Source: Erythrocercus mccallii
Lineage: Eukaryota > Chordata > Aves > Passeriformes > Dicruridae
DNA length: 64,000 nt
Assembly: GCA_013397435.1 (NCBI GenBank)
Contig: VZRG01000875.1
Location: forward strand, 68,683 to 132,682
Direction: 5' to 3'
Below are positions 25,313-39,203 of the stretch, piece after piece. The notes beneath the pieces are model-generated. The model saw only the letters and a program-made list of their open reading frames with translations. It was not told the origin of the DNA and did no database searches. Each line of letters opens with the position of its first letter. Positions within the stretch are counted from its first letter, which is position 1. Both the position numbers and the translations under genes were made by a program.

Positions 25313-26481
25313 GTAAGTACAAACAAGTGCTGATAGAAAATACAAAAAGAGGATTATGTTTTCTTGCTATACATAAACTTCTGGTTTCATATATACCACA
25401 ATTTTTTTAATATGAATTACGTGGGATACTGTTGAGTGCTCCCTAATAACATCGTGCTTGACCATATAAGTGAATAGTAGATGGCAAGTGAGAAACAGAG
25501 TTCTTCAGCACTAACAGCATGTGATTTTTGTCATGGGATTTAGGGAAGTGATTGTTGACTGTGTTGGGTCAGCAGGTATTCTAAATTAAGCTGTACAGTT
25601 ATTTATTTAAAGTAGACCCAGGCGTTAGACTGCTACTAAAGAGCCTGGACGCTGAAGTTGTAACCTTGAGAAAATGTTACAAAACTAGAGTGGCTGTTAC
25701 ATTTTTTTTTGTGGAGCAACTGGAAAGGCTGAGCATTACGTCTGTTATGTATGACTTTTACAGTGGTAACATAGTTCGTATATACCATAAGAAAAAAGTA
25801 AAGTTTTCCACCTCCAAAAAGAGCACCCTGAAGAATAGAGGGAGAAAGAATATGCTATTAGAAAAGTGCCATATTTCTACTGTAATTTTCACTGTTTCTA
25901 TGACTGTTCTGTGACACTGAAACTGGAAATAATATTTTAGCCCCCATGCTGTCATTTTGACATATATTTGGAAGTGTCTTCCATTGGCTTCTTTATCTTG
26001 TAACGATTGATTATGGCAGTCTATATGAGTAGTCCTGGACTTCAGAAAAGGTGCAGTCTAACACTCTTTGAGGCTTCTCACTGCAGGCACTCAGAGGAGA
26101 ACATGAATAATTTTGCAGTTTAAAGTCTTTCTGAATGTGGAATGCTCTTAGACTGCAGTAACTGTGCCTGTGAGTAGCTGTTTTGGAACAGCTACTGCAC
26201 TCCAAATTCATAGCCAGTCATATTTGGGAATAATTTTTCCATGTAGACAAGACTCAAGGAGGATAGAAGCAGCTGCTTAGTTTACCCATGTGATTAGGAA
26301 GACATTTCTTTGATTTCAGAATTCTTCAAGCAGGACAGACACTTTACAAGTATTGATCCAGATGCAGTCTAAAGCACTCCTTGTAAGCTCCAAATGTAAT
26401 CATCTGAAACACAGCTTTTTATGAACCAGGGGGTTCTTCTCTCTCCACTGATATGTCCATCATTTAAAAAACTGGGAGGTG
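25313..26481. other. Non-coding stretch, nothing recognised
   Basis: AT-rich unique sequence with short frames (at most 82 codons, 25666-25914). Nothing in it resembles a known element. Confidence 0.55.
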
Positions 26482-26938
26482 TGATGGGAGAAATGATGCT
26501 TACTTTTAAATTTTAAGGGTTTATTAAAACTTAACTAAATACAACAAAAGACTGAATAATTATACTGCTGGGAGCTTCCTGACCCTCTGCCACGTGCTTG
26601 TCTACAGAAGGGATGCTCTGCCTTTTATGCCTCATGCCCCTCCCAAAGTCTTGTCAGTCAACTCGTTCTTTGTCGTTCATTGGTGGAGTCACTTTCTCAT
26701 AACTCGGCTGGAGGTGGGGAGTTGCCATGCCGTGCCTCCTAGTAACAAGCCTGCCCTTCCCCAAATGCCGACTTCCAAGGCCATCCAGTGACAACAGTAC
26801 AGGGGGAAGGGGAAAGGGGGCTATGGGGAGAACATGCCACAATAACTTAACTATACATCAATAAATGTTCTCTTAACATACACGTAATGTTCATCCCTTA
26901 ATTGTGAGAGCCAACCATTGCATTACCCATCTATAACA
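26482..26938 (-). mobile_element. Solo LTR, family B, 4-bp duplication
   Basis: On the minus strand this 457-bp element reads TGTTATAGATGGG...CTCCCATCA. It has a TATA-like GCATAAAAGG (26621-26630) followed by a polyadenylation signal (26520-26525) and a short U5. GGTG flanks both sides (26478-26481 and 26939-26942). The 4-bp duplication is typical of gammaretrovirus-like (class I) elements, so that class is inferred. The order promoter, poly(A) signal, end strongly supports an LTR with minus-strand sense. No internal viral sequence remains. Confidence 0.82.
26520..26525 (-). promoter_or_regulatory. LTR polyadenylation signal
   Basis: AATAAA on the minus strand, about 40 bases before the end of the family B LTR and downstream of its TATA-like box. 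The order fits an R-U5 boundary. Confidence 0.6.
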
Positions 26939-29900
26939 GGTGAGATACACACAGTTCTTGAACAGAAAAATTCAATGAGAATATTAACTAAAGGTTATGA
27001 AGTAGTTTTCAGATCTGGTTTGTACCTGTGAAATTGTGGAAACATGATTACGGTTGTTGTAAAAAATAAATATGTATCACATCACTACTACAACCTGTCA
27101 AATATTAACAGTTTTACAGTGGGTCCTCCTTGCATTTTTTTGTAGTCTCTTAAACACCTGATACAAAGTTTTAACAAAGAAGTGTTGTGGAGCATTCTGA
27201 GTAGTCATGAGATAAACCCTTCTTATTCAAAATGCATATCAGTGTTACATACATAAAGATCAATTGACATTGCTAGATTTTGTTTATGCAAGGAATTTCA
27301 CAGATATAAAACACACCAAATTTAGGCCATTTGAGAAAACTTAGCTGACTTTGAAGGAGGAGAAGTTATGCTTTCCATTCTGTTGGCTCAGCTGCGAGAA
27401 TGTCTACAGGGTTTTGGTTCACTGATATACATTCTTAATACAGATTAAAAAGAATAGAATAAACCAGATTATTTTAACGTCCCTGTTCATGTTGTCCTGG
27501 AAGCAATATAAGCTACACCAAAAAAACAAATCCCAAAACATTAATGCTGTTCTGAAGCTCTTTGTACAGGAATTTCTTGTGGTATAGCCATAGTTCTTTG
27601 TTTATTCTGTTGCAGTCACATGATTTGATAGCCTCATACAGATAAATATGAATGTAATGTTCTTTCTGGATAAATAACTCCTTTTATAACAATGACTTTC
27701 TTGATGGAGAGATGCTTTTTTTAACCAATTGCCTTTATGTACTTACCTCTGAGTTGGCACAAAATAAATTTGGGCTTTGTGGGTATACTGTGTATCTGAA
27801 AGTTTTGATAAACCTATGAAGGAATGAAACAGTGAAATGCGAGAAAATTATGCCCTTGCATTTATGGTGTGGGTTTTTGTAGCAGGTGGCTTAGAGTTTT
27901 TTGTTTCAATGCATTTTTTTTGTTGTTGTTGTTTTGTTTGGGTTTTTAAAATTTTATTGCTGTTACGTGTTTGTCCAACACTGATTTCCAGCCTTAACTG
28001 TGATTGATATTCTGAGTGGATTGGTTTAGCTGAGAGACAGAGGAGATTTAGCAAAGAGACAAAGAGGTGTGGAAGCTGGGGTCCAGTTACTTAACACATG
28101 GTGCTGCTGAGCCCTTTAATATTTCTTATCAGTTATTCACTTAAGATAATTCTGTAGATAAAGTTAATCTTCAAGGAGAGGAATGGAGGAGGAAGAGCGG
28201 TTTAATTGGCCTTTGACAGCTTACTCTAAAGAGTATTTTACTGTAAACCACCTTTTAAAAAAGCCAAAAGTATTCTGTTTGTACTAAATAAACAAAGGTC
28301 ACAAGTGAGAGCAAATACAGACTGAAATGTCTGTTCCTTGATCTTTAGCCCTGTCCACAGTTTACTCCTGTCACTGGGCTTGTCTTAATTTCTAGCAGCC
28401 CAAAAAAGAGTTAGTTAAGGTTAACCAGTTTTTCCCATCTCAGAGTAAGGCCTTAGTACCTACCTTGGTCTTGCTCTCATTTGTATTAATTTTGTTCCCA
28501 ACTCTGCTCTCAGATCAGTGCTTTGTCTTGGGAGAATAGCACAGGAGAGCATCATTAAGCAAAGCCGAGAGGTTCCTGTTTTGGACCTGCAATTATGACA
28601 ATCCTTAAGTAGTTAAGGAGAAATAGCAATACCACATAAAGATTAGTTATGATTCTCTGCATGTTGATGGCTTCAAATATGAGTACTTACCTGGCATTTT
28701 TTGCCATTGTTGTTGGAAAATAATGGTTATAGTGATCATGTACTCTTCCACATGATGAGATGATGCTTGTGACAGGGCAAGGATACTTGGGATGATGAGT
28801 GGGGAGGGATGTAATTAACAACCAGTTCGGTAATTTATTAATTTACCACATAGAGAACACTGTACCTCTCATGAAGAGTTGAGATTTTTTTTCATTTTGC
28901 ATACCTGTTGGAATAGTTAAATTCTAGAAAGAGTACAGATTGATAAGTGTAAGCCAGCCAACGGGATATTTTCACCTACAGTTTTGGATGGGATGTGATG
29001 GCTGCTTCTTTACCAGTTTTTTGTCTTTCTTGTTGCCTCCTTCTGAAGTTATAGAAATTGTTCAGCTGCAATTAGAAAGAAACACACATCTTTGGTATTG
29101 CATTCTATGTAAATGCATCTATTCTCCCAGCCTTTACTTTTGAAAACACAGGCAGGACCAGAGAAGAGCTGAATTATTTTCTGTCATTGATCAAAGGTAA
29201 TAAGATTTCAAAATTTATTTCACAGCTGGTGTTCTGCTGTCACCTGCACATTGACAGTAAAAACACACAAGTGCGTCTATGGCTAAATTTCCATCCACCC
29301 TATTTCTAACTGCTAATGATGGCTGTGGTATAAGGATCAACTCTCCCCTTCTAAATACAGGGCTGGCTTCTGGAAGAAATACCTGCTTAGCTTGCATGCT
29401 GCTCAGACTTTCTCTGAAAGACTTTGAAGCACATATAAAAAGATAAAATAGCAATTTTTTTACAGTTATCTTAGAGCTGACTCACATACTAGGGCAAATA
29501 CTTTTTCTCTGTACATAGCATCCATTTTTTCTTGTAGGTAAAACTATAATAAGCTAAAGATAATTATGAGTGTGAGATTTTTATTGGTATTCAACAAGCA
29601 CCTTTCACTAATAGTTGTGAACTAGCCTGATTAGTAATTAACAATCTGATCCTCACAAACACAGAGTGCAAACCTCAGTGATGTTGCTTTGTGATAAAGC
29701 TGCATCAGGAGAGTAACAGTAACAAGTTCTTTGCAGTAACAAGTAACAGTTCTTTGCAGTCTTTCTCAATTATTTCTCAATTATGTTTTTTATATTTCTG
29801 TTAGTTTCTTTTTTTAATAATGTACCTAAGGAGCTCCATTTAGTTGGCCATGTGACCAGGGATTTAGTGATGTGTGTGCGTAGAACTTGAGTTGTGTAGG

Positions 29901-30518
29901 AAAACATTCAGAGCTGAAATTGGCAGCAGAAGACTCAGCTCCTGACGATGTGCAACGTGCAATAGTCCTGCAGTGCTGGTGGAAAGATATCCTCCAGTGA
30001 AGGGCAAGCAGAGCTTGTAGCATTTGCCCTTTCAGGCAGAGATGTGTATGTGTATGAGTATGAAAAGAAAGTGAGAATTCCTTTGGGAGAGAAGCTATAA
30101 TACAACATCTGTAATGCAGAGCTGTGTAAGGAATTTCTTAGGGGAAAAACTTGTGCTTTTTTTTCCTAGTGTAATTCAGGCTGAAATCCTTTCTGTCAGT
30201 AAATTGTGCTCTACATCATTCAATTTATGTTGCATTTTCTAACTTGTTGTTGGATCAGAGTGGATAAAATAGCTGTGGGTGGATATGTCTTTTATACTAA
30301 CAACTCACTTGGGAATACAATTTCTGTGGTTAATCTGTATTTGTAAGTCTTTTAGTAATTACAGTTTTGCTGGAATAAGTCTTGAAGCAGACCACTTTCA
30401 GTCGAGTGAGGAGGTGTTAGCAGTGGCTGTTGCTGGCCTGGGGGAGTTCGAAGTACAGTACATTCACATGATTTAAACTAGGAGAGCAGGTGCTGTCAGA
30501 GCAAGGTGTCATCTGATG
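26939..30518. other. Non-coding stretch, nothing recognised
   Basis: Unique sequence with a short T/G tract near 27911-27946 and a small local duplication at 29719-29784 (GTAACAAG...TTCTTTGCA twice, then TTTCTCAATTA twice). Reading frames stay below 80 codons. No gene recognised. Confidence 0.55.
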
Positions 30519-30742
30519 AAAACCACCAAAAAAACCCAAACCAAACCAAAAAAAACAACCAACCAAAAAACCAAAGAAGAACCCCCAAAACAAAACAAAC
30601 AACCCAAACAAAACCCAAAACATAACAAAAACCAACCACAACAAAAAAGAAACAAACCAAACCCACAACAACAATAAAACCCAAAAACAACTCCCCAAAA
30701 CACCCCCTCCCAAAAAAACCCCAACCCAACAACAACAAAAAC
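30519..30742. repeat. 224-bp A/C low-complexity tract
   Basis: Almost only A and C for about 224 bases, with variants of AACCAAA and AAAACCC and rare G or T. There is no fixed period. On the minus strand it gives three overlapping frames (up to 123 codons) built from Phe, Trp, Gly, Val, Leu and Cys. They are artefacts of composition and not membrane proteins. Confidence 0.85.
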
Positions 30743-33416
30743 GCAGAGCAAAAGAATTTAAAGAGGGACAACCCCTCTAGCTTCAAGGAAAGGTAGTGGG
30801 ATATCACACACAAAGAATCAGGCCGCACTTTAGATAGTAATTTAAAAAAACCAAACAAAAACTCCATAAAAACATGAAGTAAGTCATACGTTAATTAAAT
30901 GGTATTTTTGGTTGATCACCAAATAGGCAGGTTGAGGGATTGTATTTAGTAGGAGCAGTGTTTGGTAGACTTCTGTCACATGGCCAGTTAGTAAGAAGTC
31001 TCTTCTAGGCTTGAGCTGAAGAGGGGGAAGAGCTCTTCTACATATGCATAGATGCTTTCTAGCCACAGCAAATCCTGTAACTATTTACTCTTAATTCATC
31101 AACAATGTGATGGGATGAAGATGAGAAATAAAGCATGAAATGCTATATAAGAATATTTCCCTCTTGAATACATTTAATATGATGCCTCAGACTTTGTGAA
31201 TCATGATAATAGGAGCAGAAAAATCAGAAAAATAATCTAAAGATTCATCTGTGAAGATGACCCTATTGACTTTTCTTACTACAGATTGTGTTTTCCTGCT
31301 GACCAGAAAAAATGTCGAACTGTTCTTTTCCAGAGTTGGCTGATGCAGTTAATTCTCTTAAATAGTATTGCAAACATCAAAATTTTGCTTGTTTCATCAG
31401 CTTCCATGAGTCACAAAGACTTTTTTGTAGGAAAAACACTTTTCTCTGTCCTTGTGAGCTAACACTTAAAACTTTCTAGAGGATGTTTAGGATACGTGAT
31501 GGATATGAATATGAGTCATTATGAATAACAACAGATCTGCTTCATATATTCTAAGTATTAGATGTAAATTGAAAAAATAAATGCTTTTTGCTTTAAATGA
31601 GGGAAAGGAAGTGGGAACAATTAGATATCTTTCCTTCCACTTCATTCCTCATTAAATTAGTACAAAACTAGATGATAAAATGAGGATAGAAATTAGGAAG
31701 CAAAATCTTCCTGTAAATAAAGGGTTAAAGATTTCTGTGCTTAATGCAATATTGCAGTTTTTCATCTTTCTTTACTCCTAGCCACAGTGTATATTGATTG
31801 TAAAAGTCTGCATGTATTTAACATTAGGCAGTTCTGAAATTGCACAGTTTCTTAAAGAGAAACTTTTTAAGCAAAACTTCAACCCATAAAGTTTAATCCA
31901 GTAATTTAAGATTAAAATCTAAGGTTAATGGGAGTTAATGCAGCACTTGTATTTTTCATGCTTTTCATTCATTTAGAAAGTTTGTTCCTGTAACATTTCA
32001 GGCATTCAGAAATAATGCAAGGTCTGCAGCCCCTATTAAATCCCCGAGAAGCTGAGAGATTTCAGGTATCTTCAGTTAAACTGCCAGCTCCTGGAGGAAC
32101 CACAGGCATTGACCTTGAGGGAAAAGTTCCTTGAGCACAACAGAACAGAGCTCTCAATGGTGTTTATGTGCTCGTGAAGCTGCACTAATGTCACCTCTCT
32201 GTTCTAATTAAGAGTTGCTGGGAATCTGACAACTAAAGATATGAATCAACTTTAAAGTGGATAACTGTGGGAGGACAGCAGATAGTTCTAGAGCAAGCAA
32301 AAACCAGAAAGGAGAACAGTGCTGATTATGTGGACTTCAGCAATTTGCATGAAATAAATGTCCAAGGAGAGGATTTGCTCACTCACAAATGACATGTCTT
32401 TGTGAGAGAGCAATATCAAATGACAAGTTTAGGCACTTACCAGCTAAACACAGAAGTATCTGACATATTCAATGCTTAGAGATAAAAACTTTAAACGTAT
32501 GGAAGAATATATTTTCTCCCTTGCCTTATGGCTGAAGTATCGGTTTCTTGTTTCCCGAATGGCTTGTGCATTTTAAATGCCTTTGTATAAAACCAGAAAA
32601 AATACCAGAGAAATTATTCCAGTAATATGTATTTTAGTGGTAGAACATGCCTTTAAACTACTGGATAAAAGGCATGTACCCAGCCTCTCTTTTCATATTT
32701 TAAAAAGACAGTGCCTATAATTGTTCATTGCGGAAAGTCCAATCCTGTCTGTATATGGTAGACATAAAAGCCAATCCTACCATGTCCTTGGTAGAAGTAA
32801 TTTAAAAAGCTGCTGTCCCCAGCTGTCCATTAATACACTTCAGCATACACACTGACTTGAACATACATGAAAATATAGCTGGCTGTCTAAGAAAATCTAA
32901 ACTTTTGGTATGAATTTACTTAACTCAGCATCAATATTGGTTGAAGTTAGCATCACTGGCTTGATGCAGTTCAGTGTGCATCTGGCTGTTTTTTGCTGAT
33001 AATGCCAAAAGGAAGAATTACCAGCTGGGGACAGTGATGTCCTGTCCTCCTGCAGGTCTCATAATGTTTCCCTACTGAATAAAATATTCCAAAGGACTTG
33101 CTCACATTTTTTGGGCCCCAGTGGGAAATAGGGAGAGTGATAGTCCACACTACTGTGTTCTAATTTGGCTCCACACACACGATACTGGATATCAGCAAAG
33201 ACACTTTCAAAGACTAGGACACAGACATGCTGCCAGGCTCACGAATAGGGGTTATTTATTAACTTGTATGTTTTCTTATAATTCAAATCAGTCACTGTTG
33301 ATGAACGTAAAAGATGGACCTGTTTCACATTTAAAAGTTTGCTTGGTTTTTTTTTTAACTAATTATTAACCAGTACCTTTTAAGGCAAGCTGTACAAAGA
33401 TTGTAAGCTATGGACA
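30743..33416. other. Non-coding stretch, nothing recognised
   Basis: Unique AT-rich sequence with only short frames. It ends in TGGACA (33411-33416), the left target-site duplication of the next LTR. Confidence 0.55.
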
Positions 33417-34051
33417 TGAGGGAATTCTGCTGCTGGCAGATCCCAATATTTTTGATAAATGTCCTTTCCCAAGCCCCGTGTCAGAAGAAAGGTCAGGAAT
33501 CCGTCAGCTTTCTTGTTCAAGGTTGTTTATTTTTCCTTATCTTGTTACTTTTTTCTTTCTGCCTTGTGAGATTTTCACGGCAGCAAGGTCAGCTCCTGAC
33601 TGCCCACTGCAAGGCGGTGCTTAACTTTTATACTAGATAATACGTATTTCATGTTTACAATTAAATACCAATACCTATCACCTATGTTAGACAGTCAACT
33701 TCTATTCTAATCCAATCCAAAAGTGCCACCGCCACAGCAGAAGATGGATGACAAGAAGAAGGACAAAAGGACAAGGACCACACCCTGATCCTCCATGTTG
33801 TCTCTCTTCTGACTCCATCCTAAAAACCCCAATATTCTACATTTGCACCCTGTGATTACTTAACTACCATTACTAACTATCATTCTTTATTACACTCTTG
33901 TGGTCTGTAATTCTTTTTGCTAGCCCAAAGCTCTCCCATGGACCGAGATCAAAGACAGTGTCTCCCTGAGCTCTGTGCAGGGGGGTCTCTGTCTCCCTGC
34001 CAGGATCTCAAACCTTCTAGGGCAATCAGAGGAATGTCCTGGTTTCCAACA
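33417..34051 (-). mobile_element. Solo LTR, family C, 6-bp duplication
   Basis: A 635-bp element flanked by a perfect 6-bp duplication, TGGACA (33411-33416 and 34052-34057). On the minus strand it starts TGTTGGAAACC and ends in CA, with TATAAAAG at 33625-33632 and AATAAA at 33526-33531. The 6-bp duplication is typical of betaretrovirus-like (ERVK) elements, so that class is inferred. It shares a conserved block around CTCCCATGGACCGAGATCAAA with the copy at 43607-44224. No coding region of a virus remains. The frame at 33917-34141 is LTR sequence. Confidence 0.88.
33625..33632 (-). promoter_or_regulatory. LTR TATA box
   Basis: TATAAAAG on the minus strand, about 100 bases upstream of the AATAAA at 33526-33531 in the family C LTR. 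This is the expected promoter-to-poly(A) order. Confidence 0.6.
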
Positions 34052-37000
34052 TGGACACTAGAATTACTTGGACCTATGAGGGAGAAGAGCAGTCATCTGA
34101 TTTTCACAGGAAGGGAAACTCATCTGTTTTCTAAAGAATAGCTAAAAATTAGAAAATAAATGAACTGGGTAAGATTAAAAAAAAACCCCAAACATATAGA
34201 TAGCATAATCTTGAAGGTTTATGAAAAACAATAGGTGCTGTTTATGATGTTCTGTCCGAAAAGAAAGTAAGGGAGGGTAGGGTAGCTTGAAGTCTAAATG
34301 ATGTAATCTCTAGGGGGGCAAAAATCATATTTGTTAAACTATATAAGAAAAAAATCAAGATAATATGGCTTTGTTCACAGTATTACACAAAAAGATTAAG
34401 GATAGGAAACAAGCTGCTTAAATGCTGTAAACTAATTAGTTCAATGAATTGTTTTCCCGAGGTTCATGAGATATGAAACATTGGCACTAGTGCATGAAAC
34501 TGCTTCAGTGCTTTTTCCAACTTATTTTTCTCTTAGTGTTATATGTGTATATATAAAAAAGAGCAGCCAAAAAGAAGGAGGTTATAGAGAGAGACCAAAG
34601 CCTGTCAGATGATTGAAGCTGACATTTTTTCATCTTAAGCCTGGTAGGTGAGCCCCCCCTTCTAATGCTGTGTATGAATACCAGCTTCATTTACTGCTAT
34701 CATAGGCTCCAGTGCCAAAGTGATGTCTTGACGAGACCCAGAGGGATTCCGTTTGTTGCCCTGTGCTCAACTCCATGCTAACATGTGCACAAGCAAGCTA
34801 ACAAGTTGCTAATTAGTTCAGCCAGCATCAGGGTGACTGGAGGGAGGCAGGCAAACAGACACTGCATGGGCTGTGACTGTGTGCCTGGCAGGAAGTTGGC
34901 TGGACAGGGGAATAGCAATGACAGGCGTTAGGCATGGTAAGTTTCAGCAGCTCTGCATTTCTGTCTTTGTCAGTTTACACTGAATGGGGCAACAGGCAAG
35001 TGTTCCAAATACTCTTTAGAGCACACATTTGTCTATGTGCTGAAGTGGCTTTATACTAGGAAGGTTGTAGTTTTAATAAATGTGATTATTTATCATTATA
35101 ATTTGATAAATGCAACATGAGATTTCATACTTAGTTTGTTAAATCCTTTTTGTTGTTCACCATACCTGAACACCTAATCAGAGATGTCCATTATTGTCAT
35201 GTTTGTAAGAAGATACTTCTACTTCTTGATACTGAGCACATTACCCAGGATTTTGCCACCCTACAGAAATACAGCAACATATAGTCCTCTTTTTTGAGGA
35301 ATGTAGGATTATGTGGCATATGACCATATGGAACTCTACATAAACTCCCATATGAGATGAGAATGTCAGAGAATAATGCTTGGGGATGCCTGCACAAGTA
35401 TAAGAATAGTTTTACTTAGAGAAAATGAGGAAGAAGAAATCCCATTGTGATTATATGTTGTATTTTTAATAGTTCTGAAATACAGAGGACAATGAACATT
35501 TCAATTTAGACAATAGCCCAAGGGCTTTTAAGTAATACCTGGGGGGCATTGAATATATAGCAGAGATAACATACTAAGGACATAGTGGATACATCATTTA
35601 GATTAGGCTTCATCATCTGGAAATGAAGGGAGAAGGAAATATGCCTTTTTCCTGTGAGTTTTGTAATGATTTTTGTGTTCCATTGGACACATGACATTCT
35701 GTTGTAACCAGTGCAGAATTTGGAAGCTGTTCATGTTTACATTGTTACTTATGAAAAGTCTTGTCTAACTAGTTTTTTTTATTCTGTAACATTTTCCATG
35801 AATAAATATCTTGCAAATGCTGTGTCTTAGGTGGCAATTGCATGATGTGCTTGAGGTTGAATTTCTTAAATATGCTTCACTGGAACAGGGATTTGTTAGA
35901 AAAACATAGCAATGGGTTTGGAGAGACTCTCAAAATCAATTACTATGTCATGTCCTACTTTCTAAAGCTCCCTGGTAATGTCCTGTTTGGCATCAGAGGT
36001 ACCTAGCAAGTTCTGCAGCAAAGAAGCATGTCACTTGAACACAATTCTCTTGGCAAAGTAACAGAGGGCAGGGATATGTTTATGTTTCAGACCTCTTATT
36101 CCCACTTGCACCTTTATTTTTCAACTGTTGGGGTCAGTACATTAGTTCCCAAAAAGTAAAACAAGCCTGAGAATCTTGGTAGCATGGCTTGTACTCAGTT
36201 ATGGCTTTTATATAGGCAAATCAGATTCTAATTAGCACCACAATCATAACAAAGTGCTTTTATTACCCACTACATCGCATATCCTTACATATATGTATAT
36301 CCTGCAGTTACAGATGCATTATACATTATTTGTTTTTGTTGGTCACAACAGTAGCTTTTGTTACCTATGATTTCTGAAGTTGCCAACCTGAGCAATTATA
36401 AAATCATTGTTTACAAAAACATAACCAAGAAGCACTTATCAGTTTTATGTTATACCCAATGAACTAAATATCTGCCTAGTGAGGAGCATAATTTCCTCCC
36501 TCTAAAGGTGACAATAAAACCCCATCTTTTCCCTTGAAATGTGATAGAGAAGATGTATTTGTAGTTGGCAGTAAAGAAGAAATACAGGAGTGAAAGCTCT
36601 TGGTCTTAATCTGACATTTTCTTCAAAATCTGGAGCTACTATATGGCCCAATGCCATGAATGATTTTGTTGTGTACTTCTAAGAAACACATTTTGTGTTC
36701 CTTCCATTAGGATGTAGTGTTTAATGTTGCTTAGTAATACTCCCTTGAAAGAACATATGGTACATAGCATTCCATCATGTCAATAAGAAACAAACCGTAG
36801 CTTCTTAAAAGGAATATATTTCAGTTTAAAATGGTATCTGAGGAAGAATGGGCTAATCTACTGAGGAATAGAAGGGAATAAAACCTCAGGCTTTTTTTCA
36901 AATATAATTAGATACTTAGGGACCTTTATGGGTTCTAGAAGTAAACCCATGTGACCCTGTTCTATTTATTAAGACTGATGAACCCTTGTTAGTGTGTTTA

Positions 37001-39203
37001 CCATTTCCCTTTTGCATTACCACTGTTTTACAAGCTGTCTAAAAGTTTGCAATTTTTGTGCTATATGTTTTTTTACCATCTGACTTCCATGACTCTTTCC
37101 ACAAAGTGTATTTGTTGTGGGATCCTCAGAAATTTTAAACTACTTGGTGGTTCTGGCTTAATCCATTATATAGTTGTTATTATTATTAATAATAATACTT
37201 TTTATTGTTTTCCATACAGCTGTGTAGATGTCTTCTGAAACTGACAAAACTTTTTTGACTAATCTCAAAAGCTGACGTGGACACTGAAACCACACCAGTT
37301 TTTGTTGGTGCTAATTATTCTGGCTAAACCTCTGGGAATCAGGCCCTTTCTTAATGGCTTTGGAAAAGCAGCTAAAAATTTAGTTCCCTCTCAAGAATAT
37401 TACTTACTTCATCTTTGTAACTCCAGTTTCGGGTAAAACTTATGTTCTGCATGGAGGTAGTGTCCACAAAACTGCTGGTCTAATTTTGTTCTTTGTTAAT
37501 TTGAAGTGAGGAAGAAGGAAAGAAGGGAGAGACTGTATTTGGCACTGAAGTGTAACAAAACCAGCTGTGTAATATGGTGCAAGTGGGTTATTAGATATGA
37601 CATAATGTGTAGTATTTCTATCATGGCATTATATATCTGTCAGATTTTTGGCAGTCAATTTTTTCTGTGTTTGAAGTCCTTCTCATGTATTTTCAGTGGG
37701 TATCAGTTAAAATGTCCAGAAATCCCTCTGCAACCAATCACTTTTGCTTCCTCTAAATAGCTGCCTTTAATTGATGAGTTGTTAAACTGAGTTAGGAAGC
37801 CATGGAGATCTCAGCCTACACTGTGTGGACACAGCCATAACTTGACATAAAGAGAATGGATTTGGAAATGTTTAGGCACCATGGCTACATCTAGATAATA
37901 TATTTTTTTCCATTAGAAATGTGTGTAATTGAGCACATGACAAAATTTTAATTCCTCTTTTGGTCAGGAATGCATCCTGTGTTGCATGTTTTGAAAATGT
38001 TATATATGCCCATTTTCTAATTACTGTTAAAGAAGAGACACATAAATAGTAGTTCTTTTTTATATATATATTAATTCCAGAGACACAGGTTTTGAAAGAA
38101 GTTGAAGCATGCAGCAGTCTAAAGTGGTGTGAGAAATAAGAGATTTTCCTTCCATCAGGAACATGTTTTTTGACAAAAGGAATGTCCCTAGCCCTCCTCC
38201 CCAAACACTGCAAACACAAACAGAAGCACAAAACAACAAACCCCTTAAAAATCTGTTGCTGCTTTTTCATACCTTTGCTTACAGTAGCCTATGTCTTGTT
38301 TAGATACCCTATTAAGTCACATGCTGACATCCTTGCTGGTTTAAGTGTGTCTACAGTGGTATAAGATACAGACATTTCAGATCAGAAAAAATGATCTGGA
38401 AAAAGAAAGCTTTATGACATTTTAGCACATGCTATTGGATTCCTTCCTCTGTGTACCTTCCCTGTAAAAGAATATAAAATTAAGGTCTGAAAACTAAGGT
38501 CCTATTTAACTAACTTCCTGCCAGGGATTTTAGGGCCACAGACTCCCAAGTTCGAATAAACTAGTGGGATTTTACCGATAAGAAACTGCTGATGCCATTT
38601 TTTGGATGAAAATGAAACACTGGAAGTCATAATCTTTGCATTCTGTTCAACCACTCTGCAGTTTTATGTTGCTGCAGGCTGTGCTACAGAACTGAGTAAC
38701 ACTCACACTTGGACTTATCAGTAACCAAAGCAGGTAAACCTTTGTGCTCCTGAGTTCTTAGCTCTCCAGCTTTACCAAGCACTGACATGGCTACTTCCAG
38801 CTGTTATTTCATGCAGCTATGTATATTGCTTTTAAGCACAGAGAGATTTTCTTTTATTAAAATCAAAACAAAAAGGAAAAATAGATCCTTTTTAAAGGAT
38901 ATACATGTCAAAATCAGAGAATTAGTTTTTTAAGTACCATTACTATAAATTGTTCCTTGGGAATGTGGTAATACAAACCTTCTGAATTTCTAAGTGGTTC
39001 AACACAAAAAAACTGGGATTGAAAGACAAAAAGTAGAAATGGATTTAAGAAGACCTTGAACTTAGCTTTGAAACAGAAATCTGAAATGGACACGAGGGAG
39101 TGAGGAGGACTACAGTCAGTAAGAAAGCATTGCTCTGGGAGATGGGGGGCTATAATCTTTTCACTAAATTTCTCAGGGAAATCAGTATTTTTAACAAATC
39201 ACC
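34052..39203. other. Non-coding stretch, nothing recognised
   Basis: More than 5 kb of unique sequence. A 20-bp perfect AT palindrome lies at 37178-37197. The longest frame (132 codons, minus, 37872-38270) has no recognisable features. No repeat family was identified. Confidence 0.5.

Noticed and set aside
28691..28765. Minus-strand exon-like segment with a GTAAGT donor
   Set aside because: The acceptor ends in AAG with weak context, the open frame is only about 25 codons, and similar cases occur by chance.
30496..30867. Minus-strand frames of up to 123 codons, rich in Phe, Trp, Gly and Leu, resembling a membrane protein
   Set aside because: They are produced by the A/C low-complexity tract read on the opposite strand, and three frames overlap with the same skewed composition.
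37178..37197. 20-bp perfect palindrome of ATT/AAT units
   Set aside because: It is a simple-sequence palindrome in AT-rich DNA and needs no special explanation.
38521..38580. GTTCGAAT-containing stretch considered as a tRNA T-arm
   Set aside because: No matching acceptor stem or D and anticodon arms could be drawn around it.
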